A stretch of DNA of 34,511 bases. Source: Pseudomonadota bacterium. GTDB taxonomy: Bacteria > Desulfobacterota > Desulfobacteria > Desulfobacterales > RPRI01. The notes below the pieces were generated by a model. That model saw only the letters and a program-made list of their open reading frames with translations. It searched no databases and was not told the DNA's origin. How positions within the stretch are numbered: position 1 is the stretch's first letter; each line of letters starts with the position of its first letter. The stretch spans positions 1 to 34,511 of the forward strand of contig JAHITX010000103.1 in assembly GCA_018817425.1 (NCBI GenBank). The letters are read 5' to 3'. The translations under genes and the position numbers were made by a program. Below are positions 1 to 9,077 of the stretch, one piece after another.

Positions 1-1
1 A

Positions 2-229
2 GATGACAGGCACGGTGATGATGTTGTTGAGACTGCTACTCTAAAGGATCACTCAGCCTGGCAAAAGGATCTGGCCCTTTCTGCCCGTTTTGATATAAAT
101 TCAAACTGGATATTTAAAGTTGAAGGCCACAAAGTAAACGGTACCGCAGATGTTCTGCTTGCGGATAATTCCGACAGATCAGAAAAAGACTGGTATTATG
201 GCGCAGCAAAGCTGACATTCAGCTTCTAA
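2..229 (+). CDS. C-terminal end of an outer-membrane beta-barrel (porin-like) protein, partial
   Basis: An open frame runs in from the left edge and stops at TAA 227-229, giving 75 visible residues. The last part alternates polar and aromatic residues as beta-barrel strands do (NWIFKVEGH, DWYYGAAKLTFSF) and the chain ends in phenylalanine, the usual C-terminal signal for the BAM outer-membrane assembly machinery. I therefore read it as the final strands of a porin or other barrel in the outer membrane. The N-terminus, signal peptide and substrate are outside the window, so no specific family can be named. A strong hairpin 15 bases downstream probably ends its transcript. Confidence 0.6.
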   Translation, partial: DDRHGDDVVETATLKDHSAWQKDLALSARFDINSNWIFKVEGHKVNGTADVLLADNSDRSEKDWYYGAAKLTFSF

Positions 230-244
230 CCGCCTGTAACATAG

Positions 245-280
245 ATTCAGTTGCAGGGAATGTATTCCCTGCAACTGAAT
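245..280. terminator. Perfect 17-bp hairpin, probable terminator after the barrel gene
   Basis: ATTCAGTTGCAGGGAAT at 245-261 is repeated in perfect inverted form at 264-280 with only GT between. The stem is very stable, but no T-run follows on either strand, so it may stop or stabilise the 3' end of the upstream message without being a textbook intrinsic terminator. It separates the barrel gene from the chemotaxis gene that starts at 341. Confidence 0.55.
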
Positions 281-340
281 TGAAAATCTAATTGTTAACA
301 GCTTCCGGTAAAGCCGGATTAAGGAGGCTATAGGTTAATT

Positions 341-1882
341 ATGCAAAACTTAAGTATGTCAAAAAAAATATGGCTAAGTATGAGTATTCTGGTTATAGGC
401 TATTTTTTAACCATGGTATTCGGGTTCGGAATGGGAGCCCGCATGGAAGCCAGAATGCATAGTGTTTCCGAATATCTGTTTCCAGCGTCAAACCTTGCTC
501 AAGAGTCACTGACAGCGTTTAAAGATCAGGTGCGTCTTTATAATGACGGCATCATGCTGGGTGATTCCAGTACTATTGATAGTGCCGGCATTGAGGCTGG
601 AAACGTTCAAAAAGCAATGGACGGCATATTGAATATTCCCGGTGTGGATGAAGTATCTGCTGTTCAGGTAAGAGAAGCTCTTGCGGCACTTAAATCATTT
701 ACACAAGAAGCTCAACCGATTTATCTGTCTATGAGCAAAGGAGAAAACCAATCGGCAAGTGCCTCGCGTCTGGCAGGACAAACCGAAGCATTACGCAATA
801 AACTCTTAAAAATTCAAAAAATGTTTGCAGACCGCCTGAAGGAAGAGCTAACGGCCAATATTCAGATCAGCAAAAACCAGCGTTATATAAATGTAGGGGT
901 TTTTGTGGCAGTAGTGTTATTGGGAATTATCATAACCGGGCTTATTATCAGTCGTTCTATCACAGGTCCCATCGGCAGAATCATCGGGGGGCTTACCGAA
1001 GGGGCCAGCAAAGTCAACGATGCGTCTGATCAGGTATCCAGCGCAGGCCAGACTATGGCTACAGGCACATCACAGCAGGCATCATCTATAGAGGAAATTG
1101 CGTCTTCACTTGAAGAAATGACCTCCATGATCAAACAGAATGCAGAAAACTCCACAGAAGCCAACCGGGTAATGGCAGATTCGGATCGTACGGTATCGGA
1201 AGCTCACAATGCCATGGAGCAACTCAGCAAATCTATGGATGATATTTCAAATGCAAGTAAAGAAACCCAAAAGATAATTAAGACTATTGATGAGATTGCA
1301 TTCCAGACTAATCTTTTAGCCTTAAACGCTGCTGTTGAAGCTGCCAGAGCAGGTGAAGCAGGTGCAGGTTTTGCGGTGGTAGCTGATGAAGTTAGAAATT
1401 TGGCGATGCGTGCTGCCGATGCTGCCCGCAACACGGCAACTCTGATAGATAATACCATTAATGCCGTAAAAAATGGTTCTGAATATTCGGAAACCACTTT
1501 GAGTGCATTTACAAAGACCATGGAATCCTCAAAGAAAGTCAGCAGTCTGGTATCTGAAATCGCTGCCGGTTCGCAAGAACAGGCACAAGGCATTCAGCAG
1601 GTTAACAGTGCCATGTCCGAAATTGATACAGTAATTCAAAAGACTGCCGCTATCGCTGAAGAATCAGCTTCTGCAGGTGAGGAGCTTAACGCCCAGTCAA
1701 AAGCAATGAAGGACTATGTCGAACAACTTGTGGTTCTGGTGGGGCTTAAAAATAACAATAATAATGGAAACGGGCACGCTAATACTACTGCAACAAAATA
1801 TGTGGAAAAAAGAATCATCAAAGCCGACCAAAATAATTTTGCACCTGATCGGTTAATTACACATCATGACAATGATTTTTAA
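341..1882 (+). CDS. Methyl-accepting chemotaxis protein
   Basis: A 513-residue transmembrane chemoreceptor. Residues about 10-31 form a first membrane helix, followed by a helical periplasmic sensor region of about 145 residues (four-helix-bundle type by length and composition), then a second membrane helix at about 182-204. A short HAMP-like stretch ([15 protein letters not shown]) leads into a long cytoplasmic coiled coil. The kinase-contacting tip is intact and highly conserved ([20 protein letters not shown], then [13 protein letters not shown]). Such proteins relay ligand occupancy to CheA/CheW. The C-terminus has an asparagine-rich linker and no CheR-tethering pentapeptide of the NWETF type. 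TAAGGAGG lies 13 bases before the ATG. No che genes are adjacent, so it is an orphan receptor; its ligand cannot be inferred. Confidence 0.93.
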   Translation: MQNLSMSKKIWLSMSILVIGYFLTMVFGFGMGARMEARMHSVSEYLFPASNLAQESLTAFKDQVRLYNDGIMLGDSSTIDSAGIEAGNVQKAMDGILNIPGVDEVSAVQVREALAALKSFTQEAQPIYLSMSKGENQSASASRLAGQTEALRNKLLKIQKMFADRLKEELTANIQISKNQRYINVGVFVAVVLLGIIITGLIISRSITGPIGRIIGGLTEGASKVNDASDQVSSAGQTMATGTSQQASSIEEIASSLEEMTSMIKQNAENSTEANRVMADSDRTVSEAHNAMEQLSKSMDDISNASKETQKIIKTIDEIAFQTNLLALNAAVEAARAGEAGAGFAVVADEVRNLAMRAADAARNTATLIDNTINAVKNGSEYSETTLSAFTKTMESSKKVSSLVSEIAAGSQEQAQGIQQVNSAMSEIDTVIQKTAAIAEESASAGEELNAQSKAMKDYVEQLVVLVGLKNNNNNGNGHANTTATKYVEKRIIKADQNNFAPDRLITHHDNDF

Positions 1883-1954
1883 GAAATTCTTTTTGCAGTA
1901 ATATGGCTCATAACAGGCATGCGCCATATATGCTTATTACACAGAAGTACAAAA

Positions 1955-1984
1955 CTTGATGGGTTCCAAAAAAACTCCATCAAG
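1955..1984. terminator. Hairpin between convergent genes, candidate bidirectional terminator
   Basis: CTTGATGG at 1955-1962 pairs with CCATCAAG at 1977-1984 around a 14-base loop. On the minus strand the stem is followed by TTTTGT, and on the plus strand by CTTTGTAATTTC. It lies between the convergent chemoreceptor and metallo-hydrolase genes, where a shared terminator is expected. Confidence 0.5.
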
Positions 1985-2007
1985 CTTTGTAATTTCTTTA
2001 AATTGAA

Positions 2008-2634
2008 TTATTCGATTCTAACAAATGGATTATACTTTTTTTCTATAGCAATAGAAGTTTCAGGACCGTGTCCTGTAAGTACTCTTATATTATCTCCAAG
2101 CACAAAAAGCTTGTTTCTTATACATGATATAAGAGTATCATAATCACCGCCGGGGAAATCCGTGCGCCCTATCGATCCTGAGAAAAGCGTATCTCCTACA
2201 AAAACGCATCCATCCGTATAAAGCGAAATACCGCCCGGTGAATGCCCTGGAGTGTGGATAACCTTAAAAGTGATATCTCCGAATTTAATCTCATCACCAT
2301 CTTCTAACATCCGATCAGGAGGGGGGGAGTCTTCCACATTAAGTCCCCATGCTGCACCGGTAGCCGCAATACGGGCAAGCATTGGCACATCAAGGCTGTG
2401 TATCAAAAGATCTGCGCCTGTGGCTTCCTTCAATTTTTTGTTACCGCCTACATGATCAACATGACCATGTGTATTTATGATGTATTTAACTTGCAATTTA
2501 TGTTTTGCAACCACCATCAGAATTTTGTTGGGCTCATCTCCCGGATCGATAACTACAGCCTCTTTTGTGTTTTCACATCCGACAATAAAACAATTTGACA
2601 TTATCGGTCCTACAACTATGTCTTCTATAATCAA
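2008..2634 (-). CDS. MBL-fold metallo-hydrolase, glyoxalase II (GloB)-like
   Basis: A 208-residue metallo-beta-lactamase-fold hydrolase. The metal ligands are visible: THGHVDH at residues 55-61, His133 in TPGHSPGG, Asp150 in VFVGDTLF, and a late GHG near residue 189. The stretch GSIGRTDFPGGD is typical of the compact YcbL/GloB-like group, which hydrolyses hydroxyacyl-thioesters such as S-lactoylglutathione or related thioesters; the true substrate here is unknown. I start it at TTG 2632-2634 because GGAGG (2640-2644) lies five bases upstream; the first in-frame ATG is at codon 12 with no such site. It was probably the last gene of the rib-nusB operon before a MITE separated it from nusB. Confidence 0.88.
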   Translation of the reverse strand: MIIEDIVVGPIMSNCFIVGCENTKEAVVIDPGDEPNKILMVVAKHKLQVKYIINTHGHVDHVGGNKKLKEATGADLLIHSLDVPMLARIAATGAAWGLNVEDSPPPDRMLEDGDEIKFGDITFKVIHTPGHSPGGISLYTDGCVFVGDTLFSGSIGRTDFPGGDYDTLISCIRNKLFVLGDNIRVLTGHGPETSIAIEKKYNPFVRIE

Positions 2635-2644
2635 AACAACCTCC

Positions 2645-2796
2645 GATTAGAGACCTTTGCAAAACGTCCCCTTTTGCCCGATTTCTGCGTCAGGCTCAAA
2701 TTTCTATCCTCGAAATACTCAATGTATTCCTGCGGTTGAAATCATCGCCTTCCTTGAACTCGAACAAAATTGAACATTTTTCAAAGGCCTCGATTA
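2645..2796. repeat. 5-bp direct repeats (GATTA) flanking the MITE-like element
   Basis: GATTA at 2645-2649 and GATTA at 2792-2796 directly abut the two ends of the element at 2650-2791, as expected for a target-site duplication. The right copy contains the TAA stop codon of nusB (2794-2796, minus strand); the left copy touches the ribosome binding site of the next gene. Confidence 0.65.
2650..2791. mobile_element. 142-bp MITE-like palindromic element
   Basis: The element begins GAGACCTTTGCAAAA and ends TTTTTCAAAGGCCTC; the ends match as inverted repeats at 13 of 15 positions, and the similarity continues at lower identity to about 32 bases. The centre is itself an inverted repeat (AATAC-TCAAT-GTATT), so the whole element can fold as one long imperfect hairpin. 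It has no convincing coding sequence and is flanked by a 5-bp direct repeat, GATTA. These are the marks of a non-autonomous miniature transposable element, mobilised in trans by a transposase not in this window. The ends recall IS5-type elements, but the family assignment is not secure. Confidence 0.72.
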
Positions 2797-3231
2797 TATT
2801 ATCAGTTTTTTTGGTTTAATTATTTCTGTTTCAACAGCATTTCTGACACTGTCAAGAATCCCATTTATAAAAGGTCCGGATTCATTAGTTCCATATTTTT
2901 TCCCTACGTCAATTGCTTCATTTATAGAAACCTTAAAGGGAATATCATTGCACCAAACAAGCTCAAATACTGCAATCCTCATGATATTTCTGTCAACACA
3001 GGACATACGGCTTATTTTCCAGTTGCTGGAAAACCGCTCTATTATAGTATCAATTTCCGATCCGGAGCTTATAACTCCTCTGACAAGCCTGTAAAAAAAA
3101 GGCAGGATATCTTCGGATGGATTAAAATTATCCCGGAAGTTCTCTAAAACCTCTTCAGAATTATCATGGCATTTATCCATGAAAAAAAGAACCTGCATTG
3201 CAAGTTCCCGTGACTTTCTGCGACTACCCAT
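2794..3231 (-). CDS. nusB: Transcription antitermination protein NusB
   Basis: A 145-residue, all-helical protein that binds boxA RNA together with ribosomal protein S10 (NusE) and supports antitermination on rRNA operons. The N-terminus SRRKSRELAMQVLFFMD and the later stretch DRNIMRIAVFEL...PFKVSINEAIDVGKKYG match the NusB family, and the length is usual. It starts four bases after ribH, the common ribH-nusB arrangement. Its TAA stop overlaps the right target duplication of the MITE, so the insertion left the protein intact by a single base. Its partner S10 is encoded at the other end of the window. Confidence 0.96.
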   Translation of the reverse strand: MGSRRKSRELAMQVLFFMDKCHDNSEEVLENFRDNFNPSEDILPFFYRLVRGVISSGSEIDTIIERFSSNWKISRMSCVDRNIMRIAVFELVWCNDIPFKVSINEAIDVGKKYGTNESGPFINGILDSVRNAVETEIIKPKKLII

Positions 3232-3235
3232 ATTG

Positions 3236-3709
3236 CTATTCTTTATCTATAAGTTCAACCAGATTTGCCATTTCAATTGCAGAAACTGCGGCACTCCATC
3301 CTTTGTTACCAGCCTTAGTTCCGGCACGTTCTATCGCCTGCTCAATAGTATCTACCGTAATTACTCCGAAAATCACAGGGATTCCCGTTTCCAAACCAAC
3401 CATGGCAACTCCCTTTGTAACTTCAGCGCTAATGTAATCAAAATGCGGGGTTGCCCCCCGTATAACAGCACCAAGGCATATTACAGCATTATACTTTTTT
3501 CTTTCAGCTATTTTTTTGGCAACAAGAGGAATCTCAAAAGCACCCGGAACCTTTATTATATCAATATCCGAGTCCATTGTTCCTGAACGCAGTAAAGCAT
3601 CAACAGCACCTCCGACAAGCTTGTCGGTAATAAAATCATTAAACCGGCTTGTAACAATCGCGAATTTCTTGCCTTCCGCGATAAGCTTGGCCTCGATTAT
3701 TTTAGGCAT
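3236..3709 (-). CDS. ribH: 6,7-dimethyl-8-ribityllumazine synthase
   Basis: A 157-residue lumazine synthase, which condenses 3,4-dihydroxy-2-butanone 4-phosphate (from RibB) with 5-amino-6-ribitylamino-uracil (from RibD plus a phosphatase), the penultimate riboflavin step. Family motifs are present: SRFN near residue 21, [22 protein letters not shown] including the catalytic histidine, and [16 protein letters not shown]. Length is typical for subunits that assemble into pentamers or 60-mers. GGGAGG lies five bases before the ATG. It sits between ribBA and nusB in the same operon. Confidence 0.97.
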   Translation of the reverse strand: MPKIIEAKLIAEGKKFAIVTSRFNDFITDKLVGGAVDALLRSGTMDSDIDIIKVPGAFEIPLVAKKIAERKKYNAVICLGAVIRGATPHFDYISAEVTKGVAMVGLETGIPVIFGVITVDTIEQAIERAGTKAGNKGWSAAVSAIEMANLVELIDKE

Positions 3710-3755
3710 ACTATCCTCCCAAATTTTAGAAAAACTAAAAAAAAGAACAACGGAT

Positions 3756-4970
3756 TTAAGGTATTTTATCTACGTTAATCAGGTGGCCCATTTTATATTT
3801 CTTACATGATAGATATTTTTCATTAAATTGATTAGGCCCAACCTCAATCCCGACCTGCTCAACAACACTTAATCCATATCCTTCAAGTCCGATTATTTTT
3901 TTTGGATTGTTTGTTATGAGCCTCATCTTTCTTACACCAAGATCAACCAGAATCTGCGCACCGATACCATAATTTCTCAAATCAGGCTTAAATCCCAGTT
4001 CAGCGTTTGCTTCAACGGTGTCAAACCCCTGATCCTGCAAGGCATAGGCTTTAATCTTGTTGACAAGTCCTATACCACGCCCCTCTTGGCGTATGTACAG
4101 AAAAACCCCCGATCCTTCATTGTCAATCATTTTCATAGCCTCCTTAAGCTGATCGCCGCAATCGCATCTAAGAGATCCGAATATATCTCCCGTGAGGCAT
4201 TCTGAATGAACTCTGACAAGGACAGGCTTTTTTGAATCAATTTCTCCTTTTATCATCGCGATATGAAGAAATCGGTCAATATCGTTTTCATATACAACAG
4301 CCCTGAACTCACCTGCAATAGAAGTAGGAATTACAGTTTCAGCGGATCGCCTTACAAAACGCTCATTCGCCAAACGGTATTCTATGAGATCCGCTATAGA
4401 GCAAATGCCTATCCCGTGTTTTTCACTGAATTTTTCAAGCGAAGGCATTCTGGCCATTGTACCGTCGTCATCCATTATTTCACAAATTACCCCGGACGGT
4501 CTCAAACCGGCAAGGCGCGCAAGGTCTACCGACCCCTCAGTCTGGCCGGTTCTTACAATTACTCCACCGTCTCTTGCTCTTAAAGGAAAAATATGGCCGG
4601 GCCTCACCAAATCACCAGGCCTGGCATCTTCGGCTGAGGCGGTCAGAATTGTAGTTGCCCGGTCGGCTGCGGATATTCCCGTTGTTACTCCGCATCTGGC
4701 TTCTATTGAAACAGTGAACCCTGTTTGGAAAGGGGAAGTATTGTTTTCCACCATTGGCGGAAGAAAAAGGGAATCCGCTTTTTCACTTGTCATAGAAAGA
4801 CATATAAGTCCTCTTCCGTATTTTGCCATAAAATTTATGGCTTCAGGCGTTACTTTTTCAGCGGCCATTGTGAGGTCACCTTCATTCTCACGGTCTTCAT
4901 CATCAACAAGGATAACCATGCGCCCTTCACGTATATCCTTGATTGCTTCTTCAATTGAAATTATCGGCAT
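3756..4970 (-). CDS. ribBA: Bifunctional 3,4-dihydroxy-2-butanone-4-phosphate synthase / GTP cyclohydrolase II
   Basis: A 404-residue fusion that feeds both branches of riboflavin synthesis. The N-terminal RibB half (about 1-200) carries [11 protein letters not shown] and [14 protein letters not shown] and converts ribulose 5-phosphate to the C4 unit. The C-terminal RibA half (about 205-400) carries the zinc cysteines in [20 protein letters not shown] and the [10 protein letters not shown] motif, and opens the GTP ring. Both active sites look complete. The C-terminus has a short tail ([11 protein letters not shown]). An in-frame stop lies three codons upstream of the ATG, so the start is fixed; an AGGAG site is about 13 bases away. 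No FMN riboswitch is seen upstream. Confidence 0.97.
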   Translation of the reverse strand: MPIISIEEAIKDIREGRMVILVDDEDRENEGDLTMAAEKVTPEAINFMAKYGRGLICLSMTSEKADSLFLPPMVENNTSPFQTGFTVSIEARCGVTTGISAADRATTILTASAEDARPGDLVRPGHIFPLRARDGGVIVRTGQTEGSVDLARLAGLRPSGVICEIMDDDGTMARMPSLEKFSEKHGIGICSIADLIEYRLANERFVRRSAETVIPTSIAGEFRAVVYENDIDRFLHIAMIKGEIDSKKPVLVRVHSECLTGDIFGSLRCDCGDQLKEAMKMIDNEGSGVFLYIRQEGRGIGLVNKIKAYALQDQGFDTVEANAELGFKPDLRNYGIGAQILVDLGVRKMRLITNNPKKIIGLEGYGLSVVEQVGIEVGPNQFNEKYLSCKKYKMGHLINVDKIP

Positions 4971-5024
4971 TTTTAAATATTAATCTCCTAAAAAATTATG
5001 TCCCTACCTGGAACAATTATTCTG

Positions 5025-5690
5025 TTATATATATCCGGTTTTTGATAAAAAGGCCATATCTATGGATGACTTTACATCTTTTTTACCACCGGGAGTTTTT
5101 TGAGTACCAATAAATCGTTCTATGTATTTTCCTATCATATCGGTTTCTATGTTTACAAAATTATTTTCTGCTTTTATACCAATTGTAGTCAGTTTTGCAG
5201 TATGAGGTATTATGCTTACTTCAAACCATCCTTCATCGCAGTTGTTTACCGTAAGACTTACACCATCGATAGCAACAGAACCTTTTTTTATTATGTAACG
5301 GGAAAGTGATACAGGCACATCAAATGTAATTATCACTGCGTTACCTGTTAATTTTTTCCTGCTTATTTTGCCGATTCCGTCAATATGACCTGAAACCAGA
5401 TGACCGTCCAGCCTATCCGATAGGCGTAAGGCGCGCTCGATATTTACCCTGTCTCCTGTTTTTGTATCGCCCAAGGTTGTTTTATCAAGGGTTTCAGGAG
5501 AAACGTCAACATCAAAACGTTTTTTGTCGATTTTAACAACTGTAAGACAAGCTCCGTTAACCGCAATACTGTCTCCGATTTTGGTTCCATCAAGATCAGT
5601 ATCCGTTTCTATGGCAAGTTGCTTTCCTATCCTGCCCGAAGAACGAATCGAAGAAATAGTACCAAGGCTTTCTATTATACCTGTAAACAT
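5025..5690 (-). CDS. ribE: Riboflavin synthase alpha chain
   Basis: A 221-residue riboflavin synthase, which dismutates two lumazine molecules into riboflavin plus the ribitylamino-uracil substrate of RibH. It begins MFTGIIESLGTI, the family signature, and shows the internal duplication into two lumazine-binding barrels (NGACLTVVKI near 50; DGVSLTVNNC near 145). It extends about 15-20 residues past the usual end with a lysine-rich segment. It follows ribD with a single base between the stop codon and this ATG, so the two are probably translationally coupled. Called ribE by the common bacterial convention (ribC in E. coli). Confidence 0.96.
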   Translation of the reverse strand: MFTGIIESLGTISSIRSSGRIGKQLAIETDTDLDGTKIGDSIAVNGACLTVVKIDKKRFDVDVSPETLDKTTLGDTKTGDRVNIERALRLSDRLDGHLVSGHIDGIGKISRKKLTGNAVIITFDVPVSLSRYIIKKGSVAIDGVSLTVNNCDEGWFEVSIIPHTAKLTTIGIKAENNFVNIETDMIGKYIERFIGTQKTPGGKKDVKSSIDMAFLSKTGYI

Positions 5691-5691
5691 A

Positions 5692-6792
5692 TCAGATATA
5701 GCCCTCTATCAAAATATCATCTCCGAACTTTTGAATACCAATCTCTTTTACCATAACAGAATCACGCATGAGAACCGGCCCCGGACCACTGCAAATACTA
5801 ACACCATCGCCGCCAAGAATTTTGGGCGCATAGAAAAAAAATATTTTATCGACAATCTTATTAGAAAATGCGGATGAAATCACACGACTTCCACCTTCTA
5901 TAAGAAGACTTGTAATACCCATTGAACCCATCATATCCATCAGTATATCAAGATTTATCAGATTATTTTTGGAAGGTGCCTTTATAATCTTTATACCTTT
6001 TTCTTCAAGTCGCATCTTTTTTTGCAAAATTGCTTTATCAAGAGCAAGATCGCTTATGACCACAATCGTATCAGAATCAACATCCTGATTCAACACAAAC
6101 GCGTCTTCAGAGATTGAAAGTCTGGAATCAAGCACTATTCTTACAGAGTTAAGGCCATTTATACCATTAATACGTGTTGTTAGATTGGGATTATCCCTTT
6201 TTACCGTATCAATGCCAACCATTATAGCATCGGTATAATGTCTTAGTTTGTGAACAAATTGCCTTGATTCTTCATTTGTAACCCATTTTGAATCTCCGGT
6301 TTTAGTGGCAATTTTACCATCTAAAGTTGAAGCGCATTTTACTATGACAAACGGACGTTTTGTCTTGATATATTTAATAAAAATTTCATTCTGTTTTAAT
6401 GCTTCTTTTTCGCAGACCCCAAAAGTCACTTCTACGCCGTTACTTCTTAATAATTGTTCTCCGTTTCCTTTAACATCAGGATTGGGGTCCTTGATTGCTG
6501 CTACAACTCTCTTTATGCCTGATTCAATAATTTTTTTTGTACATGGAGGTGTTTTACCAAAATGGTTGCATGGCTCAAGTGTTACATAAAGAGTCGCTCC
6601 GTATGAGTGCTCTTTAGCATCATCAATGGCATTTACTTCTGCATGAGCTTTACCGTAAGCTTCGTGATAACCCTTTCCAACAACTTTGCCGTCTTTTACA
6701 ACAACTGCGCCTACCATAGGGTTTGGAGAAGTATGCCCGCGGCCATTTTCAGCAAGGTCAATGGCCATTTTCATATATAATAAATCGTCCAT
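5692..6792 (-). CDS. ribD: Bifunctional riboflavin deaminase / reductase RibD
   Basis: A 366-residue enzyme doing two consecutive steps after GTP ring opening. The N-terminal deaminase domain holds the zinc site HAEVNAI and TLEPCNHFGKTPPC; the C-terminal reductase domain (from about residue 140) has the substrate/NADPH region (STLDGKIATKTGDSKWVT, MVGIDTVKRDNPNLT). I start it at ATG 6790-6792 (MDDLLYMKMAIDLA), nine bases after the nrdR stop, as in the family. A longer reading from TTG 6834 would add 14 residues overlapping nrdR. The upstream ribosome binding site is weak, which fits coupling to nrdR. Confidence 0.95.
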   Translation of the reverse strand: MDDLLYMKMAIDLAENGRGHTSPNPMVGAVVVKDGKVVGKGYHEAYGKAHAEVNAIDDAKEHSYGATLYVTLEPCNHFGKTPPCTKKIIESGIKRVVAAIKDPNPDVKGNGEQLLRSNGVEVTFGVCEKEALKQNEIFIKYIKTKRPFVIVKCASTLDGKIATKTGDSKWVTNEESRQFVHKLRHYTDAIMVGIDTVKRDNPNLTTRINGINGLNSVRIVLDSRLSISEDAFVLNQDVDSDTIVVISDLALDKAILQKKMRLEEKGIKIIKAPSKNNLINLDILMDMMGSMGITSLLIEGGSRVISSAFSNKIVDKIFFFYAPKILGGDGVSICSGPGPVLMRDSVMVKEIGIQKFGDDILIEGYI

Positions 6793-6800
6793 ATAAGATT

Positions 6801-7256
6801 CTACTGTTTGCTTAACAGTTTCTTTAATTCCCAAATAAAATCATTAATATCTTTAAACTCCCTGTAAACAGATGCAAACCTGACGTATGCCACATCATCA
6901 ATTTCATGAAGCTTTTCCATAATCTTTTCGCCAACTATGTGAGCAGGAGTTTCTTTTTCTCCTGTTTCTTTAAGGTCGCGTTCAAGTTCATCAAGAAAAT
7001 CTTCAATAGCATTCATGCTTACTTTGCGTTTTTCACATGCCTTGAGAATACCGGTACGTACTTTGTCTTTTGAAAATACCTCCCTGCGTCCGTCTTTTTT
7101 TATTATCATGACAGGAAGTTCTTCAATCTGCTCATATGTTGTGAAACGTCTGCCGCAACCGATACATTCCCTGCGTCTGCGTATCACTGTTCCTTCCTTG
7201 TTTAATCTGGAATCAATAACCTTGTTATCAAGCTCGGCACAAAAAGGACATTTCAT
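6801..7256 (-). CDS. nrdR: Transcriptional repressor NrdR
   Basis: A 151-residue regulator that senses ATP/dATP and represses ribonucleotide reductase genes at NrdR boxes. The zinc ribbon is complete (CPFC at residues 3-6, CIGC near 32-35), followed by the RRFTTYEQ segment and an ATP-cone domain with the characteristic [18 protein letters not shown] start. Length is standard. It sits between the dCMP deaminase and ribD genes, its usual place in this lineage, linking deoxynucleotide control with the deaminase upstream. No ribonucleotide reductase gene is in the window. Confidence 0.97.
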   Translation of the reverse strand: MKCPFCAELDNKVIDSRLNKEGTVIRRRRECIGCGRRFTTYEQIEELPVMIIKKDGRREVFSKDKVRTGILKACEKRKVSMNAIEDFLDELERDLKETGEKETPAHIVGEKIMEKLHEIDDVAYVRFASVYREFKDINDFIWELKKLLSKQ

Positions 7257-7270
7257 AAAAACCCTCCCGC

Positions 7271-7732
7271 TCAGATAATTTCCAGCTTAATTACCTCAAT
7301 ACCTGCCTCCTCCAACATTTCCGATGACATTTCATCTGCATATCCATCCAGATAATATATTTTTACTATACCAGCATTTATAATCATTTTAGCACATATG
7401 GAACAGGGAAGATTTGTGCAGTAAAGCACGGCCTCTCTTATGGAAACACCATGAAAGGCAGCTTGAATGATAGCATTCTGTTCAGCATGAATTCCTCTGC
7501 AAAGCTCATGCCTTTCCCCTGAAGCAATCTTTCTTTTTTCACGAATACAACCGATTTCAAGGCAATGCTTCAACCCGGTTGGCGCACCGTTATACCCTGT
7601 TGTAAGTATCCTCTTGTCTTTTACTATGCAAGCACCCACAAAACGTCTTAAGCACGTTGACCTCTTGGCAACAAGAGTTGTAATGTCCATAAAGTATCTA
7701 TCCCACGCAGGGCGGCTGCTCTTATCCGGCAT
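7271..7732 (-). CDS. dCMP deaminase family protein (ComEB-like)
   Basis: A 153-residue zinc-dependent cytidine/deoxycytidylate deaminase. The active-site motif HAEQNAI and the zinc cysteines in PCSICAKMI are intact, and an additional Cys/His-containing loop ([10 protein letters not shown] ... [13 protein letters not shown]) matches the dCMP deaminase subgroup that supplies dUMP for thymidylate synthesis. The position between glyA (which supplies methylene-tetrahydrofolate) and nrdR supports a role in dTMP supply. In Gram-positive bacteria the homologue is called comEB, a name of historical origin. An AAGGAG site lies about 13 bases before the ATG. Confidence 0.92.
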   Translation of the reverse strand: MPDKSSRPAWDRYFMDITTLVAKRSTCLRRFVGACIVKDKRILTTGYNGAPTGLKHCLEIGCIREKRKIASGERHELCRGIHAEQNAIIQAAFHGVSIREAVLYCTNLPCSICAKMIINAGIVKIYYLDGYADEMSSEMLEEAGIEVIKLEII

Positions 7733-7759
7733 TTTATCTGATACTCTCCTTTCTCAAGC

Positions 7760-7791
7760 CAGTTTCTTTTTTATTCAATAGAAAGAAACTG
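7760..7791. terminator. Perfect 10-bp hairpin between glyA and the deaminase gene
   Basis: CAGTTTCTTT at 7760-7769 pairs with AAAGAAACTG at 7782-7791 around a 12-base loop. It is followed by TTTTT on the plus strand, but the flanking genes are both on the minus strand, where no T-run follows. In the operon message it may be a processing or stability element, not a stop. Function is a guess. Confidence 0.35.
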
Positions 7792-7822
7792 TTTTTGGAT
7801 TTCCAACTCTTTTCTATAGGCA

Positions 7823-9076
7823 CTAACTCATATTATCATTATATACCGGAAATGCGTCACAAAGTTTTTGCACTTTTTCTGCTGTCAGCTTTATAAGTGA
7901 TTCATCATTTTGCTTTTTCAAAAGATCAGCTATAAGCTTTGCAATTGTTTCCATTTCCGCCTCTTTCATGCCTCTTGTCGTCAAAGAAGGTGTCCCGATT
8001 CTGATTCCGCTTGTAACAAATGGGCTTTGTGTATCAAAAGGTATGGAATTTTTATTTACAGTTATTCCGGCTCGCCCCAAAATATTTTCGGCATCTTTTC
8101 CTGTAATATTCAAATTTCTTAAGTCAACAAGCATCATATGATTGTCAGTTCCGCCTGATACAAGATTGATACCTTCATCCATTAATACATTAGCCATTTT
8201 TTTTGCGTTTTTGACAACACTGATCTGATACTGTTTAAATGATTCACTAAGGGCTTCTTTAAAACAGACCGCCTTTGCTGCAATTGTATGCATAAGCGGG
8301 CCACCCTGAATCCCGGGGAAAATTTCCTTGTTAAGCTTTTCCCCGAATTGAGTTTTGGCAAGTATCAACCCTCCTCTTGGCCCCCTTAATGTCTTGTGAG
8401 TTGTCGCCGTAATAATATCTGCGTACGGCACAGGAGAAAGATGTTCACCCGCTGCAACAAGCCCTGCTATATGAGCCATATCAACCATCAGGTATGCACC
8501 TACCGATTCTGAAATTTCGGCAAAAGCTTTAAAGTCTAAAGTTCTGGGATATGCGCTTGCGCCTGCTACTATCATTTTTGGCCTGTGCTTTAAGGCTAAT
8601 TGACTAACTTCGTTATAGTCTATAGTTCCGGTACTTCGGCCCACCCCATAATGAACGAAGTTAAAAAACCTGCCCGAAAAACTCGCCGGACTACCGTGAG
8701 TCAGATGGCCACCGTGGGCAAGGTTCATACCAAGCACCGTATCTCCCGGTTCAAGCAATGCAAAATATACCGCCATATTGGCCTGGGAACCGGAATGCGG
8801 CTGTACATTGGCATACGAAACCCCAAATAGTTTTTTTACTCTTTCAAGAGCCAGCTTTTCGGCAACATCAACGTTTTCACATCCGCCATAAAAACGTTTG
8901 TCGGGATAACCTTCTGCATATTTATTCGTTAGAATGCTTCCCTGTACAGCCATAACCGCCCGGCTGGCGATATTTTCAGATGCTATCAACTCCAGGGTAT
9001 TTTTTTGCCTTTCATATTCACAGACTATTACTTTTGCTATTTCCGGATCTGTTTCTTCAATATATTCCAACTTCAA
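7823..9076 (-). CDS. glyA: Serine hydroxymethyltransferase
   Basis: A 417-residue PLP enzyme converting serine plus tetrahydrofolate to glycine and methylene-tetrahydrofolate. The family N-terminus ([20 protein letters not shown]) and the PLP-lysine region [13 protein letters not shown] are clear. I chose TTG 9074-9076 as start: it lies one base after the rpiB stop and seven bases after AAGGGA (9084-9089), and gives the usual length. A longer reading to 9157 adds 27 residues, all inside rpiB, with no family support; ATG 9103 is the alternative. The two genes are probably translationally coupled. Confidence 0.95.
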   Translation of the reverse strand: MKLEYIEETDPEIAKVIVCEYERQKNTLELIASENIASRAVMAVQGSILTNKYAEGYPDKRFYGGCENVDVAEKLALERVKKLFGVSYANVQPHSGSQANMAVYFALLEPGDTVLGMNLAHGGHLTHGSPASFSGRFFNFVHYGVGRSTGTIDYNEVSQLALKHRPKMIVAGASAYPRTLDFKAFAEISESVGAYLMVDMAHIAGLVAAGEHLSPVPYADIITATTHKTLRGPRGGLILAKTQFGEKLNKEIFPGIQGGPLMHTIAAKAVCFKEALSESFKQYQISVVKNAKKMANVLMDEGINLVSGGTDNHMMLVDLRNLNITGKDAENILGRAGITVNKNSIPFDTQSPFVTSGIRIGTPSLTTRGMKEAEMETIAKLIADLLKKQNDESLIKLTAEKVQKLCDAFPVYNDNMS

Positions 9077-9077
9077 C

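Noticed and set aside
1919-2143. 74-residue plus-strand frame after the chemoreceptor gene
   Set aside because: It runs through the terminator hairpin and the 3' end of the metallo-hydrolase gene and has no family features.
4384-4983. 199-residue plus-strand frame opposite ribBA
   Set aside because: Antisense shadow of ribBA with no recognisable domain or ribosome binding site.
4971-5024. Possible FMN riboswitch upstream of ribBA
   Set aside because: Only 54 bases lie between ribE and ribBA and none of the conserved FMN-aptamer segments are visible; likewise none before ribD.
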